From Acanthococcus lagerstroemiae (Eukaryota; Arthropoda; Insecta; Hemiptera; Eriococcidae): 64,000 nucleotides of DNA. The notes below the pieces were generated by a model. The model was not told the DNA's origin, ran no database searches, and saw only the letters and a program-made list of their open reading frames with translations. The stretch spans positions 23,581,312 to 23,645,311 of the forward strand of contig CM063113.1 of the NCBI GenBank assembly GCA_031841125.1. Reading direction: 5' to 3'. The position numbers and the translations under genes were made by a program. The stretch's first letter is position 1. Each line of letters begins with the position of its first letter. Below are positions 22,690 to 34,949 of this stretch, piece after piece.

Positions 22690-24470
22690 AAAAGATTTGG
22701 TTAGGTTAGGAGCGATTAAATTTGGCCAAAATTAATGAAACAGGATCGAACAGTAGAGCCGAAATGATCAATAATGATTAAATCTGACAAAATGCAGCTA
22801 AACATAATCCGTGACTAAAATTTACCAACAGTATTGACATGAAATGGCTTTTACCTGAAGCCGGTCAAATCTGCCCATCACCATATTAAATAAAAATAAT
22901 AAGCTAGATCAAGATAAAGTTGAATAACGACCAAGAATTAGAGAAAATCAAATCTGATCAAATTAACGAAAACTCATTAAAAACTGCCAAGATTGACCAA
23001 TCTAAAAGATCAAATCAGACCTGAACTAAACAAAAATAACGTAAGAGAAAACTTGATAAAAAAGAAACAAATTTGACCAAATAAGACCCCGAATAGCCAA
23101 AAACTGAAAGTGAACGGTGTTAATCTTAACTGATCTTGGTACAAAACCAACTGAAAACTACCAAATTTGTCCCAAATTTACCAAAAATATCCTACAATAA
23201 ACGTGACCAAGAATGATCAGGAATAAAAACATGATCAAAAACGATCAAGAATAATCAAAATCGACCAAAAATTGGTGATACCAACTGTACGTGGACAAAA
23301 TTACTTCAAGATCAAATCTAACAGGAAGTAACCAAATTTGGTCAAAACTGACTAAAAAGTATCGAACACAACGTACACCAAACACTTAGAAAACGATTAA
23401 AAGGCCAAGTTTGAACAAACAAGGAGCTAAATAAAAACTATCAATCAACAGAAAAAACCAAATGCGAACAAATTTGAAAGAAATTTTCAGCAGCGAATTT
23501 CAGGTAAGAATCTTGTGTTTGAATAAGGTCAAACCGATTCCAATAACACATCTCCCTCTTCCCCCATCCACAAAACAGAAAATAATATAAGAAGTCAAGA
23601 CGATTCTGCTGAGGTCCCCCATTTCCAAAAAAAAAAAAAAAAACTACATACTTCTGGTAGGTACTTCTAAAAAAAAGTCAAAAACAACCCAAAACAGACT
23701 AGATGATTTTACTTAAGGCCCTTTTGGTGTAAAAAAAACCGCACGATTCTGGCAGAACCTCTGAAAAAAAGACAGTAGATCTAAAAAAAAGATCAAACGA
23801 TTCCACTGGGGGCATTTTTGCGTGCAAAAAAGAATCGTAAGCTCGTGGCAGGACTCCTAAAGAGAAGTTTACGCGATGAAAAAAAAAAAAGATCAGACGA
23901 TTTTCCAAGAAGCCCCTTCTGCCCTGAAGTTTGGTTTCACAGTAGGTATTTTAAATTTTGATCGTTGGAAGATCCGATCTTCTTGAGTCGAGGCTCCATC
24001 AGTAGTTGTTGACAAGGCGGAATGTCCCGTTAAATCGCCACTGAAATTTACTAAAATTAAGATATAGTAAAAATAATAAAAAGAGTAATCAAAATCGACG
24101 AATAATGAGCAAATACGAACAAATATGATCAAAAATGATGAAAAAAGACCATAAACTAAATCTGATAAGCACAGGTAAAAATTCACCAAAAGTATCAAGC
24201 ACAGCAGTATATTAAAAATAAACTCAGAACGTCCGAATGACAAAATAACCAAAACGAATAACAGAGCAACAAAAAAGATCAATTGTAACCGAAATCGACC
24301 AAAAATGATCTCAATCTGGTCGAAAGTGACCAAAGAAGTCTAGAAACAAACTAAATCATACATTATACCACTAAGATTCAAACATGACCAGACAATCTTT
24401 AACCAACGTTGACCAATTATAATTAATAACAACCTAAATAAAACAAAAAACCAGACCAAGTATCATCAAA
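22690..24470 (-). repeat. Degenerate GACCAAAAATGATC-type block (inverted copy of the 3-7 kb pattern)
   Basis: GACCAAA, GATCAAAA and ACCAAATTTG recur at irregular short spacing at 22,690-23,480 and 24,040-24,470. This is the reverse complement of the pattern at 3,040-6,910. It is interrupted by a tandem array at 23,593-23,935. Confidence 0.6.
23593..23935 (+). repeat. Degenerate ~100-bp tandem array, about 3.4 units
   Basis: Units start near 23,593, 23,701, 23,790 and 23,891. Each carries ACGATT, a GGCCC/GGGGC block, an A-run and TCTGGCAGG/TCGTGGCAGG followed by ACTCCTAAA. The units differ in length and have many substitutions. Confidence 0.5.
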
Positions 24471-24479
24471 CTGCCCCCC

Positions 24480-27400
24480 ACACGAAAAAAGTTGAAAACC
24501 AGTTTCACTTGATTTTCTGGAGAAATCACTGTTTTTTCCTTTCTCAATGCTTTCTTCCCCTACTTTTTTTTTCTTTTTCAGGATTTTTCTCGGCCGGGCG
24601 CAGGGCTAGCCCTACGGGGAGGGGCAGTCATTTTCAAGTCAGCATTTTTGGCAAAATCCAGTAGCGAAATAAGGAAAGTGAGAACTTTCTTATTTACTTT
24701 TTCGTAAAATTTCCAGGAATTCTACTCGGCATGTTTCCCTTTTACACCCGACACCGTTTTTGTTTGCCCTGGTCCAAGCCGGTATCTCCTCAAGTGAATC
24801 CAGCACAGACTTTTCATCAACAGATGTGATATTTTATCAAATCTAAAAACATACAACAATTCTGTATCCGCTTGGTAACACCACCCAGTCTATCGAACCA
24901 AGTTTAGTTGGATTGAATCAGCCCACAAAACCACTGAAATTGACTGATGTATCGTACAGTCCTCCTTATGAATTCCTGTTTCTAAAAATTCTGTGTCCTA
25001 CTTCACATCCTCATCTGTCAGGTGAACTAATCGTACGCCACCACACATCAGCATGATTTTGGATGGACGTTAGTTCGAGACACCTGAGAACAACTCCAAT
25101 AACCGTGTTGTACATCAATGTCTAGTTTTTATGATTCAACAAACCACACCCCGACTCACGAATTCCAGTTAATCTACTTCCGCATTTTCCCAGCATCTTC
25201 ATCTTCGTCTCTCCGTTACCAAAATAATCACGTTACAACCAAATCCTAATTAATTTAGCTAAGTTACCTCTAGCTGGTATTTGTGTGCGTAAGTGGACTA
25301 CGGGGGCGTGAAAATTTGAAATCATGAAGCTGCAACGCCAGCATCAGAATGCTCACCGATGAAATGATCACCGGCAAAACCGTTAATGAAACATTTTCGA
25401 GATCGATCAACCTACTAATTATACAGCGAACAGAACTGTCGGTCTTTCTGCATTTTCGAAATACTCACACCGATTCCGTATCCGATTTTTGTACACCTCG
25501 ATGCTTGGCTAGCCACAACCTCACAGTAATCATTTTTCAATTCGAACGAAATCGAAAAATAAACTAGTTCACACGTCGCCGCGTACTACCGTCCACGATT
25601 TCAACTTTGACACAGAAAGTCCCGGGAATCGTTCACGATCGCCGATGCTGCCACCGCGGACAAATTGCAGTAATTTGCAGTCGTGCTCATGATGTAAGAA
25701 AAAGGGAAGAGTGGGGCACTTACACGGCGTTTACCGCGTATGATGTAAATCGAGTAAAAGTTAATTATCGGCTGCGAATCCAGAAAACCGTAGAAATCCG
25801 GAAGGTTTTTCATTATAAACCGAATATGTACGGAAAGAAGAAAATTGCATACGGAACAAGTGAAACTTACACGGCAGCACGACCAGAACGCTTCTTGATT
25901 AGAAACCAAAATTGAGCGACCGGCAATAAGGAGCGAAAGAGCACTTTCGAATAATTAGTAGAGGATTTCGCGGGCCGGGCACCGGCTTTCGAGCGGTTGC
26001 TGTGGGCGCTTCTGTTGATGACTCCATTCGAACGTGATGTATGGATGACCTCGGGGAAAAGAGTTCGAGCACGAGATGTCCGAGAGTTCTCTGGCATTCG
26101 AACTAATTTGAAGGCAAATTCAACCGAAGTTTCAACCAGCCTTTCCGAAACCGGCTGATAGGCAGCGCCAGCAAACTTTTAGGCAGCGACTGCAGGTTTT
26201 ACATGTTCCTACTGCAACCCGAGTAGGTCTATTTACTTAAATAAGAGACAGCCAGACAGTTAGACAAACCAAATAGGACAGTATTTTTCAATAACCATGG
26301 TACCTCAGTGTCCACTTTTTATCTCAAGTCTTGTCTAGCTACCCCCGGAAGGGTACTTACTGTACTCGCTGAATGCGCTCACGAATTTCACGGACAAAAT
26401 ATCAGTCCCAACATGAACCTGATGATATTTGGTTGCCTGCATATGAATATAACACCGACACAGTAATAGGGACACTCAGCAGATTTTTACTTTGTATGTT
26501 TTACCTCAGCCCACCAAACCCCCCACTGAATCGACTAATACTCAAGCAGGGGGTCGACAACCCGCGGCGCTGTCGTCTTTCATATGACCAATCCATGTTT
26601 TCGAAAAATATAAGAAAACAGTCTTCGGATGTCAGAACACCGAAATAAGCTATGGCGGATCTAACGCAGGGCCACAGTCCTTCGCACTTGAGTTTACATG
26701 CACTAAATAGAATGGAAAATACTGCAAAATCGAAAGTCTGATTTTGAGCCGTAATCTACTCTCTTCGCTGGTTTTTCAGCTGTAAGTATATCGATCACGT
26801 GATCATGATTTAAATCAGCGTATATGCTGATTCGTAGCGTGTATACGCTAATTTCAATCAGTAATCAAGGGGTCAATAAACTTATTCCACTGAGTTAAAT
26901 TCAGAGAGCGTGAAAGGATTGAATATCCCACTCGCGATTATTCGCGTCTCAAGTTTGAGTACCTCAAGTCTTCTCACCATTCTCTTCATTGCTGTCTAAG
27001 TCAATTTTTGAAGGTAAGAATGATTCATGGTAGCGTTCTTACAACGTATTGAATTATACATCTACAATAAACGTAGAAATGATCTAAGTCGTGTCAATCC
27101 TTGGACACACTGCCCTCTAAATTTTAACCAATCAAAGGTTCAATCAGAGACCACTGTCGCTGATTTTTCAGCGTATAAGGTGACCTACCATATATGAGTC
27201 GCCTACCTAATGGTGGGTCAGTGATTTCAAGTGACGGTTCCTTCGCACCAAGAACTCTGAACAGTGCGCCACCTACCATAAGTTGTAGAGGAAGTCAAGA
27301 TCTATGGATTCATGTATGAACAATGCGATTTTATTGCTTTGGTGTAATACCAGAAATTATTTTCGTAAATGTGTTGTTCAGAATTGTCAAGAATTGTACT

Positions 27401-28980
27401 TGCTTGGAATGAAATTAGTAAAATCGTCTGTAAGCACCTTCCATGTATTATTTTGATTAAATGTTGTGGTTATATATACTATATTGATAGGGATATGAGG
27501 AATACATTTTCACTGGGTTTCAGATTTTTTGGCCGCACATCGCGATTTGCGAAAATTCAAGAAAAACCGATGGGGGAAATTGGAAACATTTATAAAAATC
27601 CCTAAATGACATTATCTCACCGTAAATATGTACGGTGCCTATTTATGATGTTCTCTAACTATTTTCGATAATTTTTCAACTTTTCGGCGATGTCATGTTT
27701 GACTCATAATTGGTAGCATCTTCGTGTGACCTACAATCGGTAGGCTCAATTTTTGACTCCCATTTCGTAGATTAGTAAACGATTGTTTTTTTTTTTTTTT
27801 TTTTAGAAATGACAAATAAATGAATAGAATATTCGACGTTCATAATTCAACACTCTGAATTTTTTTTTTTTTCGATTAAAATATAGGTACTCATGTACAT
27901 ACGAGTATTTATGTACCTCTCTTACTTTGATTTTATTAAAAAATGTACTACGGGCGCGGATTCTTCATTACCAGTTGTGGGTCGACTCATAAATGGTAGT
28001 TTCCAAACGTTGTTAATCGAGAAAAATTTTTGAGTCGGAAGTAAATGCGACACTTCAGCGCCCACCACAGCACCATTCCCCATCTCCTCTCCCTCCCTAC
28101 ACAGACACTGGAAAATCCCCAATTCACACATGGTAGGTTATTACCTGATTCGCTGATTGAGTCAGTGACATATACCGTTCCAACCGGTAAGTGTTGAAGA
28201 TCACTGAAAATAGGCTTTGGTTGAATCTATGACTGATTTAACGCCAACTTAAAATTTAAAAAAAGGGTTTCCAAATTTACATTTTTGACGCTCTAAGAAA
28301 TAGAGCAAAATACAAAAAATTAAGATCAAAGCATTCTTGGCCATCTCCAACACGCTGGAGAAGATTCTGTACTACAGTGAAGAAGATGGCTTATGGAAGT
28401 AATAAGATGGATGGTCTCCACTTTTCTGAAAAAATCTGGCATCTTCACTTGCAATACGGCAAAAAAACTAAATTTTTTAAAAATGTGAGGCATCTTCGTG
28501 GCCGTCTACTCCAAACACTAGTCGAAGATGCCGCATATACAAAGCATATTTTTTAATACCGATACGTGTAAAATAACGTTTGTAATTAACATTGCTCAGA
28601 AAGTCATCGAAATCGCTCGATAACTTTCAATTTTGTACGAACTTTTGAAATGTCAGACCATCATTTTTTCAAGCTGAGGTGTGAAAAATTGGTCAAAACA
28701 TAAATAATCAAGCTATGTAAAAATACAGGAATGGTCTCAACATACTGTAGCTAATAAGATTATTTGTGAGAAAAATCAGTGTTGCCATCATTGATATTTT
28801 TGTAGTGCGGAACCTTAATCCGAATTATCTTACATGAGGCGCACATGCCTCGGGAGCTCAGCTGAAAAGAGAGGTCTAATAAAATAATAGGGTAGAGAAA
28901 AAGGAAAGAAATTCGGAATGATGAAATCGGAGAAATATGAAGAAAGAATGAAAGAACTAGTCAACCCCCTAACTCCAGTA
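24480..28980. other. Mixed unique and degenerate DNA, no gene recognised
   Basis: A CpG-richer unique segment lies at 25,290-26,130. On its minus strand two CCGTGTAAGT donor-like sites occur (near 25,720 and 25,870), and no exon could be bounded with confidence. Between 27,180 and 28,000 a GACTCATAWWTGGTAG motif recurs. GAAGATGGC-type repeats lie at 28,340-28,540. Confidence 0.35.
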
Positions 28981-28984
28981 TAAC

Positions 28985-29165
28985 GGTCATACAAGTCTCA
29001 AATAAATTTGCAAGAGTATTAAAGAGCCTTTCACGTATCTAAAAGAACTCTGAAGAGTTTCACCGAATTTTAATCTCAAGAATTCTGAACAAGTTTGAAC
29101 GAATTCAAAAAAAGTCTTGAAAGCACGTAGAAGGGTTTTACAGAATCTTAAAAGTAAGTATCTAT
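28985..29165. repeat. Degenerate AAGAGTCTT/CAAGTTTGAA-type island
   Basis: CTGAAGAGTTTCACCG, AAGTTTGAACGAATTC and GTCTTGAAAGC recur in one short stretch, the complement of the motif at 15,905-16,560. Confidence 0.4.
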
Positions 29166-29556
29166 GCGAGACAAATTCGCCAAATCTGGCATCATTCTCG
29201 GAGTCGAGTCTTCGGCAAGGATACACCGTGGCAAACTTTATGCTGGGAGGATGAGAGCACTGATTTTGCTAATTATAAGTAATTTGACATAGACTTCAAA
29301 TAAAAAGTCTTTCCTCAATATGCTTTTTCAATTTGCAACTTTTTGAATACAATTTCCAAATTTAATAAACAAGAAAACTGAGTCACCGAGCTTTTGACCT
29401 TTTCAAATTTGCAAACTGAATCCTAAATTTGTCAAGCAGGATAAAATTTTCGAGCTTGACTTTTTTTCAAGGATGTAACAGCGATGATTTTTCGAGGGGA
29501 GAGTAGGAGAGATTTTAATTTCACCCCATCAGCAAAAATGAAAAACGTACTCACTT

Positions 29557-29819
29557 CAGTAGCGTAACTACTCATTCCTTCTGTGGGGGGGGGGTATTGA
29601 AATCATAGAATAAAAAGTAGGTATATTTTTTCACCAAGTTCAAAAAAAGAAACAAACTGGTCAAGTAAAAAGAATCGTTCAGATAAGCAAAAAAATTCGA
29701 ATGGTAAATTTTGAGATCACAAATACTTTCCTTAAAAAAAAAATTTTACCTACTTTTAAAGGGTTCTGGGGGGCGGGGGTTGTCCCCAAATCCCCCCGTA
29801 TCCCGTATTTACGCCACTG
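29557..29819. mobile_element. hAT-like MITE, 263 bp, perfect 8-bp target duplication
   Basis: The ends CAGTAGCGTAACTAC and GTATTTACGCCACTG are inverted repeats. ACTCACTT is duplicated exactly at 29,549-29,556 and 29,820-29,827. A run of about 12 G follows the left end, and G-rich then C-rich runs precede the right end. No coding frame. Confidence 0.82.
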
Positions 29820-29827
29820 ACTCACTT

Positions 29828-32800
29828 CTTTATTTTTTTGAATTCATTGAGAGGTAATTTTGCCCACTTTAACGCAATTTTCGGACTTGACTTTTCTGCA
29901 CAAATCCTTGGAACTATTTTTGCGAGAAGGGGTAGTAGTCTGTTTTAATTTTGCTGACTCTGGAACATTTCAAGATGGACTATCAAAACAAGCTTTACGA
30001 GCAAATAGTGCCGGGTGTTCGAAGAGGAAAAAAAGTTCATCAAGAATATTGTATTTTTCATGCTTCAACGAATACCATTTCGCGGCTTCGGGACCCAGCC
30101 TCCCTAAATCTGACGTCAGTAGCAGTTTTGCATTGCAGATAAAAACGAATGAAAACTAGCTGCTTAAACCACAAGACCGTCCAGTCGGAATTGAAGCCGA
30201 AGCCGCAAAGTGGCTCAAAACCAGACCTTTCTCAAGTTCAGAGCCGCGGTTAGAATAGACACTCTTAAAAATTAATTTTGTAGGGCAGGGTGTAAAACGG
30301 GAGCTGGAACCACCAAATGTCTCAAGGTCAAAGCCGGAATCAGAGCCGATGATCTGACAAAGGAGGTAGCTCGACACCCCGCTTAAAACTAAAAGACTCG
30401 GAGCAACAACTAATAATCTTATTAATACACGGAAAGAATTTATTCAGACTGAAATCTATTGCAATACTTGAAATGGCTATATGATCGAACCTATTTTTGG
30501 GGGAATGACAATCACATTCTTTACTCAGACGATATCTTTTAATTTATTAGAAAAATAGAGACAATTTGGATCAAAAATAAATACTGCACAGTCTTTCTCT
30601 CGGTCAAATAAAAGAAAAGGCAAATCCATTGTAAATACCCTTCCTCCCAGCCATCATCATTGGTAAGAAAATACAACATACCAAACCCGACTTCTTCTAA
30701 GATGATAAGGTTGTCTGATTTATCCAACAACAAAAGTTTGAAATTGATGAGCAAAAGCACCGTGACCTCTGCATAACTGCAACTTTGTTGAGAGCTAATT
30801 TTTTTTTTCAACACTGGCCAATAAAACGATAAAACAATTTTTAGCTTTCTAACGGTTCGAATTCATAAACTACAACTCGATTTTGCGAAATACGACAAAA
30901 TTTTTGGAGTTGAAAAACTAAACAAAATCAACAAAGTTTTCAATTTTTCTGATGTCATCGTACCAAGATCTGAAATCGGGGGATAATAGTATAATTTCCC
31001 ATATCCATTAAGAACTTTGGAAATTCAAAACATTTCCACAATTCATTTACTCGTATTTAAATAATGTTTTTTGGTTTCCGTTTTATGATGCCCGGATTCT
31101 AATTAGTATTTTTTTCTTATTTTTTTCATTTCATTGAAATGTATAATCTGCAAGGAACAACGGATTTTTAGAGAACCAGACCCCAATAGCATAATTTCGC
31201 TTTTCAAATTTGGCGTTGTCAACTCGATGACTCGGATTCTTGTTTGAAAATCAGCTCAATTGTAACTGCGACTCGACTGACGCCAAAGTTAATTTGAATC
31301 AAAGAGCTAGGCCAGGAGGAAAAATCTTTCCGACTCTTGAGAAGAATAATACACATAGTACTAATTGAAAAGCTGCGACAAATAGCACCCAGAATCCCAT
31401 AACTGACTCGATCTATCAACACCTCAACTATAATTACGATCAAATCAAGTTTTTCTTATTTCATGCCATCAAGTCCTATAACTAGAGGGAATTATGTAAT
31501 ACTTCTGAGACGGCTAAAAGAACATCGAACTTCTTCAAAACAGTAACCTGAAAATTTCTTCTACTTGGGGTAGCCAGTTCCCAGCCGGCAGGCTCTAAAA
31601 CCGCATATCGACTCCTTTCCAACACAATATCAAAACCAATATGAAGCAATGGGTCAGAAAACAGACTTACAATCAATCTACATTCAGGACCCATTTTTAG
31701 GATACCTCGCTACGTTGGTTATGATTTTTTGCGGGGAAGGCGTCAATATGAGTGAGAATTGCCAAGACAAGCAACCTACGTAATTTCCTCTTTCAAACAG
31801 GACAGTGCTCCATCGAATGCCATAGAACAGGTGATCATTCTATAGATCTCCAGCTGAGCCCGAATAGAATAACTTTCATCTTTTCGTCGAAGACGTAATT
31901 CGAGGGTTGAAAATCGTGACACCAGAGAAGTCAATAATGTCCGCATCGGTCTCGTGCCAACATATCTGAATGCTCGCTATTTTGCGGTATTTCCATCGAG
32001 AGACTTCCGATCAGTTTTTAACGGTGTAAAACGTAGTACGTTTTTGACAACTGAGCTGCGTTGAAAAGAAAAGTATGCATAGTCCTTTCCCTGGACGCAC
32101 TACGTCAGCACATACATGTGCATGACCCAAACTGGGAAACCGACAATGGTCGATATCACTTTCGAAACGATGGAATGAATTCGATAAATACTTCGTATAC
32201 CTCCGGATGGAATTTTCGAGATACCGACAGTAAATTTTACTTTCCGATGTAACGGTATCTCGATTTTTTGTGGGTGTTCGGTAGAGAAGTAAAATTTGAC
32301 GTTTGGTTAAATCATGTTGCATTTTTTGTTGGCTGGATTTGAATTTCCTTCATTGATTGTAGTCGAATCTGACATAGATACCTTCTAAAACCCTAAATTT
32401 GAGCCACAAGTTTTCAATATCGGCTCTATCGTGGCCATCAAATTCCAAGTGAATGATTTTCAGTAGTTTCGATATCATGAGACTGTCGTGAGTGAGTTTT
32501 GTGGAGTAAGTAAACTTTTTCAAAATGACAGTACAATTCATGGGCATTTTTTGGGGAGCACTAGGTTCCCAACCTGGATTTTTGAGCGATGTCTTATTTT
32601 ACGGAAAAAGTTGTGTAATAGTAGTTAGGTTTCTCTTAAAGTGGCTTGCTCTCTGAAAATAAATCTGGTAGTCTCCACGGTCAAATTTGAAGCAGATAAC
32701 CGTTTCTTTACAACATGTCACTGGTGGCTTCTGTGAGGTGACATTTTCAAGAATGGTATAAGCACCCATAATGCTGATTTGACAGTGTCCATAGGCACCT

Positions 32801-32960
32801 CTATGAGGGTAAATGAGATATCTGCCTTCCTGAAATCAAAAATTCATTATTTATCCTCCTCCAAAAAAAAAGGTATGTATGTTTTTGCTCCTAGAAAAGA
32901 AATTCACCTCCCCTTTTCTGGAAAAGTTTGGCGATGCTCATGACAGTCTCCGTAGTGTCC
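29828..32960. other. AT-rich stretch, no gene recognised
   Basis: Degenerate GAAGCCGAAGCCG-type sequence occurs at 30,170-30,350. Open frames here (for example 29,860-30,159 and 30,539-30,814) show no domains. A GGTATGTATG donor-like site near 32,872 could not be joined to an exon. Confidence 0.35.
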
Positions 32961-32961
32961 A

Positions 32962-33083
32962 TATATCTTCCCCCCTATTCTGACACAGGCCCATTCGGGG
33001 CGTTTCCGGGATAGGGGGTGCGGTGTCTCGGGGCCAATTTGGTATGCGTGCATCGCCATACGCCCCTCTATCATCATCGATCC
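32962..33083 (+). mobile_element. R1-like LINE 3' end fragment
   Basis: It contains CCCATTCGGGGCGTTTCC, GATAGGGGGTGCGGTGTCTC and the conserved box (33,042-33,061), and ends CCCCTCTATCATCATCGAT. It is the same 3' subtype as 48,790-48,903. Confidence 0.62.
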
Positions 33084-33890
33084 ATATATTTTGGTAACGG
33101 TTTGAAGATGTTGCCAGCATCAAGTCTTGCCAACTTCGACGTCGGCTCATCACCAAGCTCGATGATTTATGTACTCGGTCACCGACCCGCGCCGGCGCTG
33201 CGCAATCTGATCATCAATTACTCGCAATTAACATCGTGGTAATTTTGAAAAATTCGCTCGTCCTCATAACTGATCCAAACGCGATTGCAATTACCCGGTG
33301 GCACGGTCGTTCGAGTTAACGATTTACCACTCCCGTCCGCCGTAATCGTCGGTACGTGCGTTAATTAATTTTTCCAGCATCTTTGATCACGTAGGTAATG
33401 CAGCAAAATATTATCAATAACATCGTCGATCGCGATGGCGGAGAAACCGTAAAACGTGTAGACAAATTTAAACGGTCGATGAAAGTGTTTTTTGCGGTAC
33501 CCTGTACGCGAATGAATTGAAAAACTAAAACGGAGACGAACGATTTCAATAATTGGCGCCCAATAATCGTTAGAACGAAGAACGGGACTGCGGGCGGACG
33601 ATCATTTCCCGGCGACGATTTCGAAAAGCGAGATGGAAAATTGAAAAGCGAAACGCGTTTACAAGACAGACAGACAGCCCACAGTCGGCGAACTCGTCTG
33701 ATGTTGGAGACGTTTGTAACTTCCATGTGTTCTAGAGTCAGCAGCGGATTCAAGAAGCAACCATAGGGCGGGCGATTTCAGATTTGAATAGTTTGACCCA
33801 CGTTACTTGGGATATTTTACGTTCTCACGATGATAATAGATAGCTGGGGGGGAGGGGAGAGCGAGAGTCCAGCCTAAACTAAGAGATTTT
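33084..33890. other. CpG-richer unique stretch, no gene recognised
   Basis: The segment 33,110-33,760 is rich in CpG and in TTAATTAATT-type cores and lacks the repeats seen around it. A 130-codon frame on the minus strand (33,361-33,753) has no recognisable domain. A possible MITE left end (CAGCAGCGGATTCAAG near 33,741) has no matching right end. Confidence 0.35.
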
Positions 33891-33892
33891 TG

Positions 33893-34830
33893 TTTTGCCG
33901 ACGACACCCTGCTACATTGAAGAAAGTTCAGAGCAGGAAGTCGACGCCTACACTCGGCAATCATAACAGCGGTTCTTCTCTACGGTGCACCCAACTGGGC
34001 GCCGGTAGCAGCTGTCCGCGAAAATAAAGAAGACATAGGAAGGATCCAACAAGCCACAGCACTATGCGCATCATCTGCGCGAAGAAAACCGTCTCCTATA
34101 AGGTGGCGCACACACTAACAAGATTGCATAGAGCACCAAGATGTACCGGTGTTTTCAGAAGCTCCCACCAGCGGATCGTAAAAAGAAAGGATTGAGACAG
34201 AAAATAAGGACGAGGTCGGGCGGCAGATGACGTAAGAATGGGTGACCCGCTTCCAAGAGCCTACCAAAGGTCACTGGACAATGAAGCTAGTACGAGACCT
34301 TGATACATGGCTGGCGCGACAGCACGGGCTGACGTTCCATCTAACGCAAATGCTCACCGGGCATGGGTGCGTCAACAAGTACCTGAATCGATGAGAGGAA
34401 GCACCCAGTCGATGCTCGCACTGCCCAGCCAAGGTTGATGATGCCCAACCAGCTGCACGGCGTGGGACGGCGAACGAGCGGAGCTCGAGGCGTCCACAGC
34501 AAGTTGTATCACCCCGGAGACACTAGTGGAGTTGATGCTGACTACCTGCAGAACTGGGCGGCGGTAACAAAATTTGCCAACCGGGTCATGTGGACTAGAG
34601 AGGACGCTCAGCGTGAGTGACAACGCTTGCAGTCTGCCGCACTACCCTTGCAGCAGGTAGCAGGTGAATGAGTACCCCTCCCCCTTCAGAATGAAGTCGG
34701 CCACAGGGCTGCAGTCCCGTTACCGCGTCTGAGAAGAATGCCAGAAAGGTGATACCAGGTCGCTGTAACCACATCATGCACAGGGATAGGAAGAAGAGAG
34801 AGAGAAGAGTGAGTAGATACACGAAAAGAT
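33893..34830 (+). mobile_element. R1-like LINE ORF2 fragment, frameshifted and internally deleted
   Basis: Translation opens with FADDTLL, the reverse-transcriptase catalytic motif, at about 33,894. AVLLYGAPNWAP follows at about 33,970. Further on come WTMKLVRDLDTWLARQHG and FHLTQMLTGHGCV (34,270-34,380), a CSHCPAKVDDAQ zinc-knuckle region, and ADYLQNWAAVTKFANRVM near the C terminus (about 34,540-34,600). These are typical of the R1/LOA group. Several frameshifts and a missing segment between the catalytic motif and the YGAP motif show it is dead. The tail to about 34,830 lacks the conserved 3' box. Confidence 0.72.
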
Positions 34831-34949
34831 AGGGAGATACTTGCAGGTGTGAAAGATTTCTGCTCCGAACTGCAAACTATTTTCGCATTATTAATGAAAA
34901 TAAAAGTATCCTCCGAAGTGAGCAATCAAATTTTTACAACTATTAGATT

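Noticed and set aside
24597..24660. CAGGGCTAGCCCTACGG followed by a G-rich run, resembling a MITE end
   Set aside because: Only one end is visible and no partner or duplication was located.
33741..33890. CAGCAGCGGATTCAAG resembling a hAT-like left end
   Set aside because: No inverted right end or target duplication was found.
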